Source of the DNA: Pelagimonas sp.
Lineage (GTDB): Bacteria; Pseudomonadota; Alphaproteobacteria; Rhodobacterales; Rhodobacteraceae
Length of the DNA: 64,000 nt
Assembly: GCA_025210265.1 (NCBI GenBank)
Contig: JAOASD010000031.1
Span: 279,254-343,253, forward strand
Direction of reading: 5' to 3'
The stretch's first letter is position 1; each line of letters opens with the position of its first letter. The notes under the pieces are model-generated. The model worked only from the letters and a program-made list of their open reading frames with translations, did not search any database and was not told the origin of the DNA. This document shows positions 1-9,624 of the stretch, piece after piece. A program made the translations under genes and the position numbers.

Positions 1-168
1 TATGCGGCAGGCGCGAATATCGAATATGCCACCCCTGAGCAGGGCGAAACCATCGCCGCCGAAACCACGACCTCGCTGGCGCCGGTGATTGCGGTGATCT
101 TTGGTCAGGCGGGTCTGCGTCTGGGCGCGACTTTGGAAGGGGTGAAATACACCCGCATCATTCCCTGA
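1..168 (+). CDS. C-terminal end of a lipid-binding SYLF (YSC84-like) protein, partial
   Basis: The frame is open from base 1 and stops at TGA 166-168, giving 55 residues. The tail reads ...EYATPEQG..., then ...VFGQ-type motif (here VIFGQAGLRLGATLEGVKY) and ends TRIIP. This matches from memory the C-terminus of the YSC84-related SYLF-domain proteins of Rhodobacterales, in which a Gly-rich beta structure ends in a LEG-x-KYTRIIP tail. These are exported or membrane-associated lipid-binding proteins of unclear physiological role. The N-terminus lies outside the window, so signal peptide and full length cannot be judged. A strong terminator follows, so it ends its transcription unit. Confidence 0.75.
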   Translation, partial: YAAGANIEYATPEQGETIAAETTTSLAPVIAVIFGQAGLRLGATLEGVKYTRIIP

Positions 169-204
169 TCTGGCCCTGATCTGCCTTTCAGGTTTTGAAA
201 TCAG

Positions 205-234
205 AAACGCCGGCCCTTTGGGACCGGCGTTTTC
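205..234 (+). terminator. Rho-independent terminator of the SYLF gene
   Basis: A 9-bp perfect stem (205-213 with 224-232) extends through CCC/GGG around a TTT loop with one bulged A, followed by a short T run. It lies 36 bases after the upstream stop codon. Confidence 0.75.
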
Positions 235-253
235 TATGTCTGTGGGTGACGGC

Positions 254-309
254 GGTGGGTTACAAACCCACCCTACCCAATGGCCCGTAGGGTGGGTTTT
301 CAACCCACC
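254..309. repeat. Long imperfect intergenic inverted repeat (REP-like)
   Basis: Two 23-base arms (254-276 and 287-309) are complementary at 21 positions around a 10-base loop. Each arm itself contains GGTGGGTT...AACCCACC, so four short units nest in one hairpin. It sits between the convergent SYLF gene and hemB and could also stop hemB transcription. Such GGTGGGTT/AACCCACC units are seen as dispersed intergenic repeats in several bacteria. Confidence 0.65.
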
Positions 310-323
310 GCGCTGCGTCTGGT

Positions 324-1412
<1,089 letters not shown>

Positions 1413-1448
1413 TCAGGCGCGCGGGCCGATAAAAAGAAAGAGCAGGCA

Positions 1449-1970
1449 GTGGACTGGTACAGCACGGTATTTGACGTCATCGACATGCGGTCCTTTTCGA
1501 ACCTCTGGTTCTGGATCGTGCTGGCGGTGGTCTGGTCAACGGCAAGCCATTGGGTGATTGGCGTGCCTTTTGACATGGTGGCGCGGGCGCGGCGCAATGG
1601 CGGGCAGGCAGCAGAGGATCTGGAGGATCTGGTCCGCATCAATGTGAACCGCATCCTGTTCATCACCCAAGAGGCAGGGCTGTGGCTGAGCGCGCTGGTG
1701 TCGGCGGTTCTGGTCGGGCTGGGGATGCTGGGATTCGTCTATGGGGTGGAAACGGCGCAGGCGGTGTTTTTCCTGGCCTTTCCCATGACGCTGGTTGGTC
1801 TGCTGAGCATCAGGTCCGCGCGCAAGATCCGCGAAGGTGACCAGAGCGGCGAGGCCCTGTGGCGGCGGCTGCGCATCCACCGCACGATCACGCAATTCAT
1901 CGGCATGTTTTCGATTTTTGTGACTTCCCTGTGGGGTATGTTCCACAACCTGTCGGGGCAGGGGTTTTAG
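1449..1970 (+). CDS. Small membrane protein of the type annotated as component of SufBCD complex
   Basis: A GTG start at 1449 (V/M-DWYSTVFDVIDMRSF...) follows an AAAGAG ribosome site; an earlier ATG at 1398 adds 17 residues of no obvious character. The 173-residue product has hydrophobic stretches near residues 15-35, 70-90 and 95-115 and a last one near 150, so it is probably an inner-membrane protein. From memory, proteins beginning with this DWYSTVFDVIDMRSFSN signature in Rhodobacterales carry the name component of SufBCD complex, but I know no experiment behind that name and no suf gene is adjacent. It is divergent from hemB. Treat the function as unknown. Confidence 0.7.
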   Translation: MDWYSTVFDVIDMRSFSNLWFWIVLAVVWSTASHWVIGVPFDMVARARRNGGQAAEDLEDLVRINVNRILFITQEAGLWLSALVSAVLVGLGMLGFVYGVETAQAVFFLAFPMTLVGLLSIRSARKIREGDQSGEALWRRLRIHRTITQFIGMFSIFVTSLWGMFHNLSGQGF

Positions 1971-1996
1971 GCCTCGAAAGCCCCGTCTTTCGAGGC
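1971..1996 (+). terminator. Hairpin immediately after the membrane-protein gene
   Basis: A perfect 10-bp stem (1971-1980 with 1987-1996) around a 6-base loop starts at the base after the stop codon. No T tract follows directly, so it may terminate weakly or protect the 3' end. Confidence 0.5.
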
Positions 1997-2422
1997 CGGT
2001 GGCAAAGGTGTCTTTTTGTGCAGAAAAAAGATCGCCAGCCACACTTATCCACTCTGGATTCTAATCTATCAACTCGCCGAAATACGAGCCGATTGAATTA
2101 CGCTGCCTCACTCCCCCAATTTTCGCACGGGCTGCGCCTGCACGACCCGCGCGCCTTCGGCGCGATGAGACTGGGAAAGTTTTTTCAGCTTCAGGGCTCA
2201 CCAAAGCAAGTGCTCTGGTGCCTGTCCTCGCCTGATCTGTGCCCTGACAGCCGTGCCGCCCCGCGCCAAGCGAAATAGCCGTCTCCCCGCCTTGCGGGGC
2301 CCCGCGGCGATTTCCCTTGGCCCGGCGCGTCCCGCCCGTCTTTTCGGTCACAGGCGAGGGGCGGCTCCAGAGCAAGATTTGGCGGCTTGACCTGCCTTGC
2401 CCGGTGGGCCATCTCACATGTC
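1997..2422. other. 426-base intergenic stretch before mfd
   Basis: Only short open frames without a ribosome site or recognisable protein are seen on either strand. It presumably carries the mfd promoter, but I could not pick out a convincing -35/-10 pair. Confidence 0.5.
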
Positions 2423-5400
2423 ATGGAACAGGGCAGAGTGACAATCGGCGGCGCGCCCGAAGGGTTTGATGCGCGGCTGGTCTTGCAGGAAGTGGCACGT
2501 GCAAACGGGCCGGTTATTCACATCGCGCGCGATGACAAGCGGCTGGTCGCCATGCGCGCCGCGCTGGCGTTTTTTGCGCCGGACATGCCTGTGCTGGATT
2601 TCCCCGGCTGGGATTGTCTGCCCTATGACCGGGTGTCGCCCAATGCCGATATTTCGGCTGCGCGCATGGCGACGTTGGCCGGGCTGGTGCATGGCGGGCC
2701 GGGGCAGTTTGTGCTGCTGACCACGCTGTCGGCAGTGATGCAAAAGCTGCCGGCGCGTGGGGTTTTGCGCGATGCGGCCTTTGTGGCGCGGGTTGGTGAC
2801 CGCGTGGACGAAGCAGGCCTGCGCGATTTCCTGGTGCGGATGGGTTTTTCCCAGGCGCCCACGGTGATGGAGCCGGGCGACTATGCCATTCGCGGCGGCA
2901 TCGTGGATATTTTCCCGCCGGGCGAGGGCGGGCCTGTGCGGCTTGATTTCTTTGGCGATACGCTGGACGGGGCGCGCCGGTTTGATCCGGCCTCGCAACG
3001 CACGACCGAAACACTTGAGATGGTCGAACTGGCCCCTGTGTCAGAGGTCATTCTGGACGAGGCCGGGATCCGCCGGTTCCGCCAGAATTATCGCATCGAA
3101 TTTGGTGCGGCGGGCACCGATGATCCGCTGTATGAGGCGGTCAGCGCCGGGCGCAAACATCAGGGGATCGAACATTGGCTGCCCTTCTTCCATGAGCAGC
3201 TGGAAACCCTGTTTGATTACCTGCCGGATGCGCCGGTTCTTCTGGATGATCAGCTGACGCCCGCGCGCCTGTCGCGGTGGGACAGTATCGAGGATCAGTA
3301 CCAGACCCGCCATCTGGCGTTGGGGCAGAAAAAGACCCATGGCAGCAGCGTGTACAAACCGGTGCCGCCGGGCTTGCTGTACCTGGATGATGCGGGCTGG
3401 GAGGCGGCGATTGGGGCGCGGCGCGCGGTGCAGCTTCATCCGCTGGCGCAGGCCTCTGGCCCCGGTGTGGCGGATGGCGGCGGGCGCATCGGGCGGTCTT
3501 TTGCGCCTGAGCGTCAACTGGAAAATGTCAGCCTTTTCGGTGCCCTGGCCGATCATGTGAAGGCCCGCATGGCGTCGGGCCCTGTGGTCATTGCCTCTTA
3601 TTCCGAGGGGGCGCGCGAGCGCCTTGCCGGTCTGATCGAAGACGAGGGCCTTGGCGAGGCGATCGAGATCAAGGATGCTACCCGCATCGGCAAGCGCGGG
3701 CTGTTCCTGGCGGTCTGGGCGTTGGAGGCGGGCTTTGTCGCGCCGTTCAATGATGGCGAAATCACCGTCATTTCCGAACAGGATGTGCTGGGCGATCGCC
3801 TGATCCGCGCCCCGCGCAAAAAGCGCCGCGCCGAGAATTTCCTGACCGAAACCCAAAGCCTGTCGCCCGGCGATCTGGTGGTGCATGTGGATCACGGGAT
3901 TGGCCGCTATATGGGGCTTGAGGTGATCACCGCCGCAGGCAGCCCGCATGAATGTATCAGCCTGGAATATGCCGAAAGCGCGCGGCTGTATCTGCCGGTC
4001 GAAAACATTGAACTGCTTAGTAAATATGGCCATGAGGCCGGTCTGCTGGACAAGCTGGGTGGCGGTGCCTGGCAGGCCAAAAAGGCCCGCCTGAAAGAGC
4101 GCATCCGCGAGATGGCCGACCGGCTGATCCGCATTGCCGCCGAACGTGCGCTACGCAAGGCGCCGGTGATGGATCCGCCTCCGGGTGCGTTTGAAAGTTT
4201 CTCGGCGCGCTTTCCCTATCAGGAAACCGATGACCAGCTGGGTGCCATTGGCGATGTGGTCGATGACATGCATTCGGGTCAGCCGATGGACCGGCTGGTT
4301 TGCGGCGATGTGGGCTTTGGCAAGACCGAGGTCGCCATGCGTGCGGCCTTTATCGCGGCTATGTCCGGGGTGCAGGTCGCGGTGATCGCGCCGACAACCC
4401 TGCTGGCGCGCCAACATTACAAAAGTTTTGCCGAACGCTTCCGGGGTTTTCCGATTGAGGTCGCGCCGCTGTCGCGCTTTGTCGGGGCGAAAGAGGCCGC
4501 ACAGACCCGCGATGGCATTGCGCGCGGCACGGTGGATATTGCCGTCGGCACCCATGCGCTGCTGGCCAAGGGGATGCGGTTCAACAATCTGGGTCTGCTG
4601 ATCATCGACGAGGAACAGCATTTCGGCGTCCAGCACAAGGAACGCCTGAAACAGCTGCGCAGCGACATCCATGTGCTGACCCTGACCGCGACTCCGATCC
4701 CGCGCACGCTGCAACTGTCGCTGACCGGGGTGCGTGATCTGTCGATCATTGGCACGCCTCCGGTGGACCGTCTGGCGATCCGCACCTATGTCAGCGAATT
4801 CGACGCCGTGACCATCCGCGAAGCCCTGCTGCGCGAACATTATCGCGGCGGGCAAAGTTTCTACGTCGTGCCCCGCATCAGCGATCTGCCCGAGATCGAG
4901 GAATTCCTCAAAGAACAGATGCCCGAGCTGACCTATGTGGTCGCCCATGGCCAGATGGCAGCGGGTGAGCTGGACGAGCGCATGAACGCGTTTTACGACG
5001 GCAAATATGACGTGCTGCTGGCCACGACCATCGTGGAAAGCGGGCTGGACATTCCCACGGCCAACACGATGGTGGTGCATCGCGCCGATATGTTCGGCCT
5101 CAGCCAGCTGTATCAGATCCGGGGCCGCGTCGGGCGCTCCAAAACCCGCGCCTATGCTTATCTGACCACCAAACCCCGCGCCAAGCTGACCCCGCAGGCC
5201 GAAAAGCGCCTGCGCGTGCTAGGCTCGCTGGACACATTGGGCGCGGGCTTTAACCTGGCCAGTCAGGATCTGGACATTCGCGGGGCAGGGAACCTCTTGG
5301 GCGAAGAACAATCCGGCCAGATGCGTGATGTGGGCTATGAGCTGTATCAATCCATGCTGGAGGAGGCCATTGCCAAGATCCGCTCCGGCCAGATGGAGCG

Positions 5401-5881
5401 GCTGTCAGACAGCGATGACCAATGGGCGCCGCAGATCAATCTGGGCGTGCCCGTGCTGATCCCAGAGGATTACGTGCCCGATCTGGATGTGCGTCTGGGG
5501 CTGTATCGCCGCCTGTCCTCGCTGAGCACCAAGGTCGAGCTGGAGGGCTTTGCCGCCGAGCTGATCGACCGCTTTGGCAAGCTGCCGCGCGAAGTGAACA
5601 CGCTGCTTCTGGTTGTGCGTATCAAGGCCATGTGCAAACGTGCGGGCATTGCTAAGCTGGATGGTGGGCCAAAAGGCGCGACGATCCAGTTCCACAACGA
5701 CAAATTCGCCAAACCCGAAGGTCTGGTGAGCTTTGTCAAAGATCAGAACGGGCTGGCCAAGATCAAGGACAACAAGATCGTGGTGCGGCGGGACTGGGCG
5801 AAGGATGTCGACAAGATCAAAGGCGCCTTTGCCATCGCCCGCGATCTGGCCGTGGCTGCAGGGACCGTGCGGCGCAAATGA
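2423..5881 (+). CDS. mfd: Transcription-repair coupling factor Mfd
   Basis: Mfd is an ATP-dependent translocase that removes RNA polymerase stalled at DNA lesions and recruits UvrA for strand-specific excision repair. The start is placed at MEQGRVTIGG (ATG 2423), giving 1152 residues, the family length; the frame is open 36 bases further. Domains in order are: the UvrB-like N-terminal module (PGWDCLPYDRVSPN, then DYAIRGGIVDIFPPG near residue 153), the CarD/RID polymerase-binding domain (LSPGDLVVHVDHGIGRYMGL near 480), the helicase core with Walker A GDVGFGKTEVA near 629 and the DEEQHFGV box near 728, the RGRVGRS motif, and the C-terminal TRCF domain. No truncation or frameshift is seen. It borders the accessory island that begins just after its stop. 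Confidence 0.98.
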   Translation: MEQGRVTIGGAPEGFDARLVLQEVARANGPVIHIARDDKRLVAMRAALAFFAPDMPVLDFPGWDCLPYDRVSPNADISAARMATLAGLVHGGPGQFVLLTTLSAVMQKLPARGVLRDAAFVARVGDRVDEAGLRDFLVRMGFSQAPTVMEPGDYAIRGGIVDIFPPGEGGPVRLDFFGDTLDGARRFDPASQRTTETLEMVELAPVSEVILDEAGIRRFRQNYRIEFGAAGTDDPLYEAVSAGRKHQGIEHWLPFFHEQLETLFDYLPDAPVLLDDQLTPARLSRWDSIEDQYQTRHLALGQKKTHGSSVYKPVPPGLLYLDDAGWEAAIGARRAVQLHPLAQASGPGVADGGGRIGRSFAPERQLENVSLFGALADHVKARMASGPVVIASYSEGARERLAGLIEDEGLGEAIEIKDATRIGKRGLFLAVWALEAGFVAPFNDGEITVISEQDVLGDRLIRAPRKKRRAENFLTETQSLSPGDLVVHVDHGIGRYMGLEVITAAGSPHECISLEYAESARLYLPVENIELLSKYGHEAGLLDKLGGGAWQAKKARLKERIREMADRLIRIAAERALRKAPVMDPPPGAFESFSARFPYQETDDQLGAIGDVVDDMHSGQPMDRLVCGDVGFGKTEVAMRAAFIAAMSGVQVAVIAPTTLLARQHYKSFAERFRGFPIEVAPLSRFVGAKEAAQTRDGIARGTVDIAVGTHALLAKGMRFNNLGLLIIDEEQHFGVQHKERLKQLRSDIHVLTLTATPIPRTLQLSLTGVRDLSIIGTPPVDRLAIRTYVSEFDAVTIREALLREHYRGGQSFYVVPRISDLPEIEEFLKEQMPELTYVVAHGQMAAGELDERMNAFYDGKYDVLLATTIVESGLDIPTANTMVVHRADMFGLSQLYQIRGRVGRSKTRAYAYLTTKPRAKLTPQAEKRLRVLGSLDTLGAGFNLASQDLDIRGAGNLLGEEQSGQMRDVGYELYQSMLEEAIAKIRSGQMERLSDSDDQWAPQINLGVPVLIPEDYVPDLDVRLGLYRRLSSLSTKVELEGFAAELIDRFGKLPREVNTLLLVVRIKAMCKRAGIAKLDGGPKGATIQFHNDKFAKPEGLVSFVKDQNGLAKIKDNKIVVRRDWAKDVDKIKGAFAIARDLAVAAGTVRRK

Positions 5882-6130
5882 ACAGGTAGACAGTCACGAA
5901 AATCAGTTTGGGTGAAACTCTTTTTGCCGCTGGTGGCGCGCCGCTGATACTGCTGGCGAACAGGGCCTAATCGAATTTCTCGGGCGCTGATACCACCGTC
6001 AATGACCATCGGCATAATGGCTCGATACGGTGCCCAATGTGGAGCTCGCAGGACCAGTTCCACCGGTCGACGATCTGTGGCACCACTGCTCAAAGCCCAA
6101 TCCACGCCTTCGCCTGTTTCATAAGCGTAA
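5882..6130. other. Unassigned left end of the accessory island
   Basis: The 249 bases between the mfd stop and the capsid-protein stump hold no frame I recognise. A minus-strand frame (6156 to 5743) crosses it but runs on into the mfd 3' end and resembles nothing known to me. The stretch probably contains the recombination or deletion junction that removed the front of the capsid gene. Confidence 0.4.
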
Positions 6131-6364
6131 TGGCGCAGAGGGGCGCGTGACGGCACCGATAAAGGGGCGTCCAGCGTCTACTTTGGGGCCGGGGCGAATA
6201 ACGCATTCGTGCCCACGTGGGGAAGCCCGGAATTGCTGGTGGACCCCTACAGCGAAAGCAAGACGGGCAAGGTGGCGCTGACCATGTTCGCTTTCGTTGA
6301 TGTGCTGATCCAGCGCACCGCCACCCACTATTTCAAGCTGACGGGGGTGCAGGACCGCGCATGA
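6131..6364 (+). pseudogene. C-terminal stump of a HK97-type major capsid protein
   Basis: After an in-frame TAA at 6128-6130, the frame is open for 77 codons to TGA 6362-6364. It reads ...KGASSVYFGAGANNAF..., then PELLVDPYSES, then LTMFAFVDVLIQRTATHYFKL and ends VQDRA. The LVDPYS...G...L.....VDV....... F pattern is the C-terminal axial-domain end of HK97-fold capsid proteins, as known for that family. About 300 N-terminal residues are missing and no start codon with a ribosome site is present, so the gene is broken. Its TGA overlaps the ATG of the protease gene, which shows it was once translationally coupled to the downstream phage genes. Confidence 0.65.
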
Positions 6365-6957
6365 GTATTCCCCGCATGATCTGGGAAGCTGACAGCCTTG
6401 AGGTGCGTCAGCTTGATAAACGCCCCGTGATTGCGGGGAAATTCCCTTACAACTCGCTGGCCGTCCTCTCTGATCGGGGGGCGGTCCGCAAAGAAACTAT
6501 CATGCCGGGGGCATTCAGCTTCACCCTTGGCGACCCTAGCCGAGAGGTGAACTTGCTTTTCGGCCATTCGTTTGACCGTCCGCTGGCCTCACGATCCTCT
6601 GGCACCCTTGAGCTAAAGGATACTGAGCGTTTCCTTGAGTTTGTGGCCACAATCCCCGAGGGGGCAGACCGCGCAAGCCATGTGGTGGACGCCCTGGCAT
6701 TGATCGGTTCAGGGCTTGCCCGAGGTATCAGCCCCGGTTTCCGGGTGCCGCCGTCCGATGTGGTGCCGGGGGCGGAAAAGCTGGTGCCCGAGCCGGGCAA
6801 TCCCGGTGTCAAAATTCGGCAACTCTGGGCGCTCTTGCTCTTTGAACTCTCGATTGTGACGCGGCCCGCCTATCAGGACAGTGAGGCCGAACTCAGGGCC
6901 TTGTCCAAGGATGCCCTGAGCCACGTCTCCCGCCACGACAGGGTGATTTTGCCATGA
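6361..6957 (+). CDS. HK97-family phage prohead protease
   Basis: This serine protease matures phage proheads by cleaving capsid and scaffold sequences. The 198-residue product contains the family pattern: LLFGHSFDRPLAS with the catalytic-type His near residue 69, GTLELKDTERFLEF, GSGLARGISPGF with a Ser near 124, and the late LFELSIVTRPAYQDSEAEL motif. The start ATG overlaps the stop of the capsid stump (ATGA), and its own stop overlaps the next start in the same way. Phages usually place the protease before the capsid gene; here it comes after. The gene itself looks intact. Confidence 0.88.
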   Translation: MSIPRMIWEADSLEVRQLDKRPVIAGKFPYNSLAVLSDRGAVRKETIMPGAFSFTLGDPSREVNLLFGHSFDRPLASRSSGTLELKDTERFLEFVATIPEGADRASHVVDALALIGSGLARGISPGFRVPPSDVVPGAEKLVPEPGNPGVKIRQLWALLLFELSIVTRPAYQDSEAELRALSKDALSHVSRHDRVILP

Positions 6958-7517
6958 TTACGCTTTTGGAAACCTCATTCACGCCGGGGGATGATCCTCA
7001 CCCCGAACCTCTGGCAAGTGAAATCGCTTTTGAGGCTGATGCCACTCAGCTTCAAGCCGAGCATATGCTCACGGCCTCATGGGCCATGGTGGAGGCGTTC
7101 ACGGGCAAGACATACCGGGAAACGACCGCCGGAAAGGTGATCGTCAAAGCTGGCACGCCCATGTCGTTCAAGTGGCCCCGCTATCCGTTTCCCGAGGCGA
7201 TTGGCGTCAGCGTCTATCAAGGGGGATCATGGGTCAGTCTCTCGGCCCCCTATGTGGCCGAGGTGGGTTTGATTGACCTTGAGCCGTTCCAACTCACCCG
7301 CCTGACCCAAACGGGCACGGTGGCCGGGGCACCTGTCACGCCCAACGTGATACGGGCCGTGCATCAACTGGCCCTCTATCAGCTCATGCAGGGGCCAGCC
7401 CGCCGTGAATACCGCTCACAATCCTCTGGGGATTATTCATTCACCCGTGAAAGCCTGATGCCCGTGTTTCGCGGCTCTGGGGCGGGTGCCTTGCTTGCAT
7501 CGGAGGTGCGGGGATGA
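6954..7517 (+). CDS. Phage gp6-like head-tail connector protein
   Basis: A 187-residue protein whose middle reads MLTASWAMVEAFTGKTYRE, KWPRYPFPEAIGVSVY and VIRAVHQLALYQLMQGPARREYRSQSSGDYSFTRESLMP. An N-terminal helical region of the type LEEAK...IE..TG..., a P-x-F/L-P strand and a late helix describe the gp6-like connector family that docks under the portal. It is translationally coupled at both ends by 4-base ATGA overlaps, between protease and portal. The assignment rests on layout and this pattern rather than on invariant residues. Confidence 0.7.
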   Translation: MITLLETSFTPGDDPHPEPLASEIAFEADATQLQAEHMLTASWAMVEAFTGKTYRETTAGKVIVKAGTPMSFKWPRYPFPEAIGVSVYQGGSWVSLSAPYVAEVGLIDLEPFQLTRLTQTGTVAGAPVTPNVIRAVHQLALYQLMQGPARREYRSQSSGDYSFTRESLMPVFRGSGAGALLASEVRG

Positions 7518-8524
7518 TGTGGCCATTCAAACGAAAGCCCGAGATTGAGCAACGCGCCTCTCTGGGGGTGACGCTGGAATACATGGATCACCGCCGCCGG
7601 GGGCTTCTGACTGACGGCAAGGTGCCCCTGAGTGCGACCGTGGGCACGGCCCTGCATTTCTGGACCTCGGGCTTTGCCATGCTGGACCTTGCCCCCGTAC
7701 CCGTTGATCCTGCCACGCTGGCCGCAATGGGGCGTGACCTTCTGTTGAAGGGGGAAACCTGCTGGCACATTCGCGCCGATGGCTCTGCCCTTATGCTGGA
7801 TCATGTGGCCTATTGGGATGAATTGGCCTCTGGCCGCTTTCACCTTCACATTGCGCATCCGCATGAAACCGAAACCCGCAAGGCACTGGCCGATGAGGTG
7901 TTGCGGCTGACGATCAATGCCGACCCCGCCACCCCATGGCAGGGGCGTTCCCCGTTCCAGATGATGGGCCTCAGCCCCGCGCTTCTGGCCGAGATTGAAA
8001 AGGCTGTGAGCAATGCCACCAGTTACACGGGCAAGGGGCTTCTGCCCATGCCGTCCACCATCCCCGAGGATCAACAGCAAAAGGCCGCTACCGGCCTGCA
8101 ATCATCGTCACTTGCCGTGGTATCCAGCAAGGCCGATTTTGCGCACCAGACCGGGGGCCATGCCTCTGAGTTTCGGCGGGTGGACCTGACGCCAGACCTT
8201 GGCAAGGCTGACCTCAATACCTTCACGGCTGACCTGCATAACCGCCTCTTGGCGGGGTGCGGCGTTCCCCCGGCTCTGGTGACGGGCAACGGCAATGCCG
8301 GGGCCATGCGGGAAGGGTATCGCCTGTTTGCCCTGCAAACGATCTTGCCGCTTGCCCGTCAATGCCTGCCCGAACTGACGCGCAAGATTGGCGTCCAGAC
8401 CGTCAGCATTGACCAGATGATGAGCGCCGATGTGGCGGGCCGTGCCCGTGCCGTGGGTGTGCTGACAGCCGCCGGGGTGCCGCTTGATAAGGCCATGCGC
8501 CTCGTGGGGTGGGCCGATGACTAA
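7514..8524 (+). CDS. Phage portal protein (HK97 type)
   Basis: The portal is the dodecameric ring at the capsid vertex through which DNA is packaged. The 336-residue protein is shorter than most HK97-type portals, which are near 400. It shows LLLKGETCWHIRADG, a YWDELASG...HLHIAHP segment like the L-x-P/H-PH loop region, ADPATPWQGRSPFQ, and the portal-like AGCGVPPALVTGNGNAGAMREGYRLFALQTILPLARQ stretch (residues roughly 250-290), where the family usually has a VPP-x-LLG...n..e....f...tl.P pattern. It starts by ATGA overlap with the connector gene. No large terminase gene lies upstream or downstream. Confidence 0.85.
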   Translation: MMWPFKRKPEIEQRASLGVTLEYMDHRRRGLLTDGKVPLSATVGTALHFWTSGFAMLDLAPVPVDPATLAAMGRDLLLKGETCWHIRADGSALMLDHVAYWDELASGRFHLHIAHPHETETRKALADEVLRLTINADPATPWQGRSPFQMMGLSPALLAEIEKAVSNATSYTGKGLLPMPSTIPEDQQQKAATGLQSSSLAVVSSKADFAHQTGGHASEFRRVDLTPDLGKADLNTFTADLHNRLLAGCGVPPALVTGNGNAGAMREGYRLFALQTILPLARQCLPELTRKIGVQTVSIDQMMSADVAGRARAVGVLTAAGVPLDKAMRLVGWADD

Positions 8525-8906
8525 GCTCAGCCCCCTACAGACCGCGAAGAGGGCGGCAAAATTCAACCCCGCGTTCAAGCGGGCGCTAGTCTATGTCACG
8601 GCAACGGATAGCGGGGTGCCCGTCTATGATGCCGCCGGGGAATTGCAATACGACCGGGCCGAGGCTACCTTGGGCTATGTGGACAAGACGAAAGAAACCG
8701 TCCTGACCCTCTCGGCCACCTATCAGGGCAGTCATCTTGTCACCGTCCTGAGTGAAGTGGCCCCGAACGGCGCGGCCCTGATCCTGATTGGTGGGGTGTT
8801 TTATCAGATTGTGAGCGTCCACTCTGCAAACGTGCTGTCCACAATGGTGACGTATGATTGCAAGGCCCTCGGCCCGAATGACGCCCCGGTGATCCGCAGT
8901 GCTTAA
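8517..8906 (+). CDS. Putative phage head-closure protein
   Basis: A 129-residue protein beginning MTKLSPLQTAKRAAKFN at ATG 8517, 5 bases before the portal stop codon ends. It is rich in beta-type sequence (RALVYVTATDSGVPVYDAAGELQYDRAEATLGYVDK, then LTLSATYQGSHLVTVLSEVAPNGAALILIGGVFYQIVSV). I recognise no motif. Its place after the portal, its size and its beta content fit a head-completion or stopper protein. It could instead be a minor capsid decoration protein. Confidence 0.5.
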   Translation: MTKLSPLQTAKRAAKFNPAFKRALVYVTATDSGVPVYDAAGELQYDRAEATLGYVDKTKETVLTLSATYQGSHLVTVLSEVAPNGAALILIGGVFYQIVSVHSANVLSTMVTYDCKALGPNDAPVIRSA

Positions 8907-9150
8907 ACCAATGCCAGCACCGCCCCCGATGCCCCGAGAGGGGGCAACAGCCGACGAAATCGGCCAGACCCTTGCTGCGTTGTTGGAATGGATCGTGAAG
9001 GCCCGTCTTGCCGATTTGCTGGACGCGGGCCTTACCCATGCCGATGTGTTCAAGCTGGTGCGGGTGGCCGATGATTACCGTAAAGGGGAGTTTGCCCCTG
9101 AAACTCTGGCCACGATCCACGACCTTGTTCGGCAGGTGGAGGTTGCATGA
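8899..9150 (+). CDS. Small phage-module protein, function unknown
   Basis: An 83-residue protein from a GTG start that overlaps the previous stop by 8 bases. After a Pro-rich start (MLKPMPAPPPMPREG) it is helical: ADEIGQTLAALLEWIVKARLADLLDAGLTHADVFKLVRVADDYRKGEF. No family is recognised. Tight coupling at both ends shows it belongs to the phage operon. Confidence 0.55.
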   Translation: MLKPMPAPPPMPREGATADEIGQTLAALLEWIVKARLADLLDAGLTHADVFKLVRVADDYRKGEFAPETLATIHDLVRQVEVA

Positions 9151-9395
9151 TGCGTCACTACACTGCCGAAGAACTGCTGATCGAAGCTCTCACTGACTTG
9201 ATGGAATACTCCCCGAAACTGTTCTCGTTCAATACTCAGAGACAAGTGCTGTATCGGGGATGCGAAATCCCTGAGAAGGTGTTCGCGATGGTGAACCAAG
9301 GCGTCTATCACAACATGCTGCTCGAAATCATTTCGCAAGCCGAAAGCCTCAAACGAGAAATACTGACGCCAGAAGAACTGGCATTGAGTGCCTAA
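9147..9395 (+). CDS. Small phage-module protein, last gene of the operon, function unknown
   Basis: An 82-residue protein starting MMRHYTAEELLIEALTDLMEYS, coupled by ATGA to the gene before. It is mostly helical with a central QVLYRGCEIPEKVFAMVNQGVY segment. Base composition is less GC-rich than in the preceding genes. A terminator follows within 10 bases of the stop, so the seven-gene phage operon ends here without tail genes. Confidence 0.55.
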   Translation: MMRHYTAEELLIEALTDLMEYSPKLFSFNTQRQVLYRGCEIPEKVFAMVNQGVYHNMLLEIISQAESLKREILTPEELALSA

Positions 9396-9401
9396 AACAA
9401 C

Positions 9402-9440
9402 GACGCGGGCGGCCATATGGTCGCCCGCGTCGCTTTTGTG
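9402..9440 (+). terminator. Terminator of the phage head operon
   Basis: A 14-bp stem with one mismatch (9402-9415 with 9420-9433) closes on ATAT and is followed by CTTTTG. Confidence 0.8.
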
Positions 9441-9466
9441 GCAGTGACTTGCAAGAGTCGGCCAGC

Positions 9467-9519
9467 GATGCCCAAAAAAAATCGCGCGCTGATGGGCGTC
9501 TCGGTGTTTTGGGCATCGA
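9467..9519. repeat. 12-bp perfect inverted repeat between convergent units
   Basis: CGATGCCCAAAA at 9467-9478 is mirrored by TTTTGGGCATCG at 9508-9519 with a 29-base spacer. It lies between the phage operon and the minus-strand small genes. It may be a second terminator or a fossil end of a mobile element; no gene is seen between the arms. Confidence 0.4.
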
Positions 9520-9624
9520 CATACCCGCCAGCACAAACCGCGCGTCAGACGCGCGCTTCTGGGCGCCCACTGAAACGGCGACGGGCGACCCAAGGGCCGC
9601 CCGCTATATCAATTCTCGATACCA

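Noticed and set aside
5743..6156. 137-residue minus-strand frame after mfd as a possible integrase or transposase fragment
   Set aside because: It runs into the mfd coding end, shows no catalytic motif of recombinases, and lacks a ribosome site.
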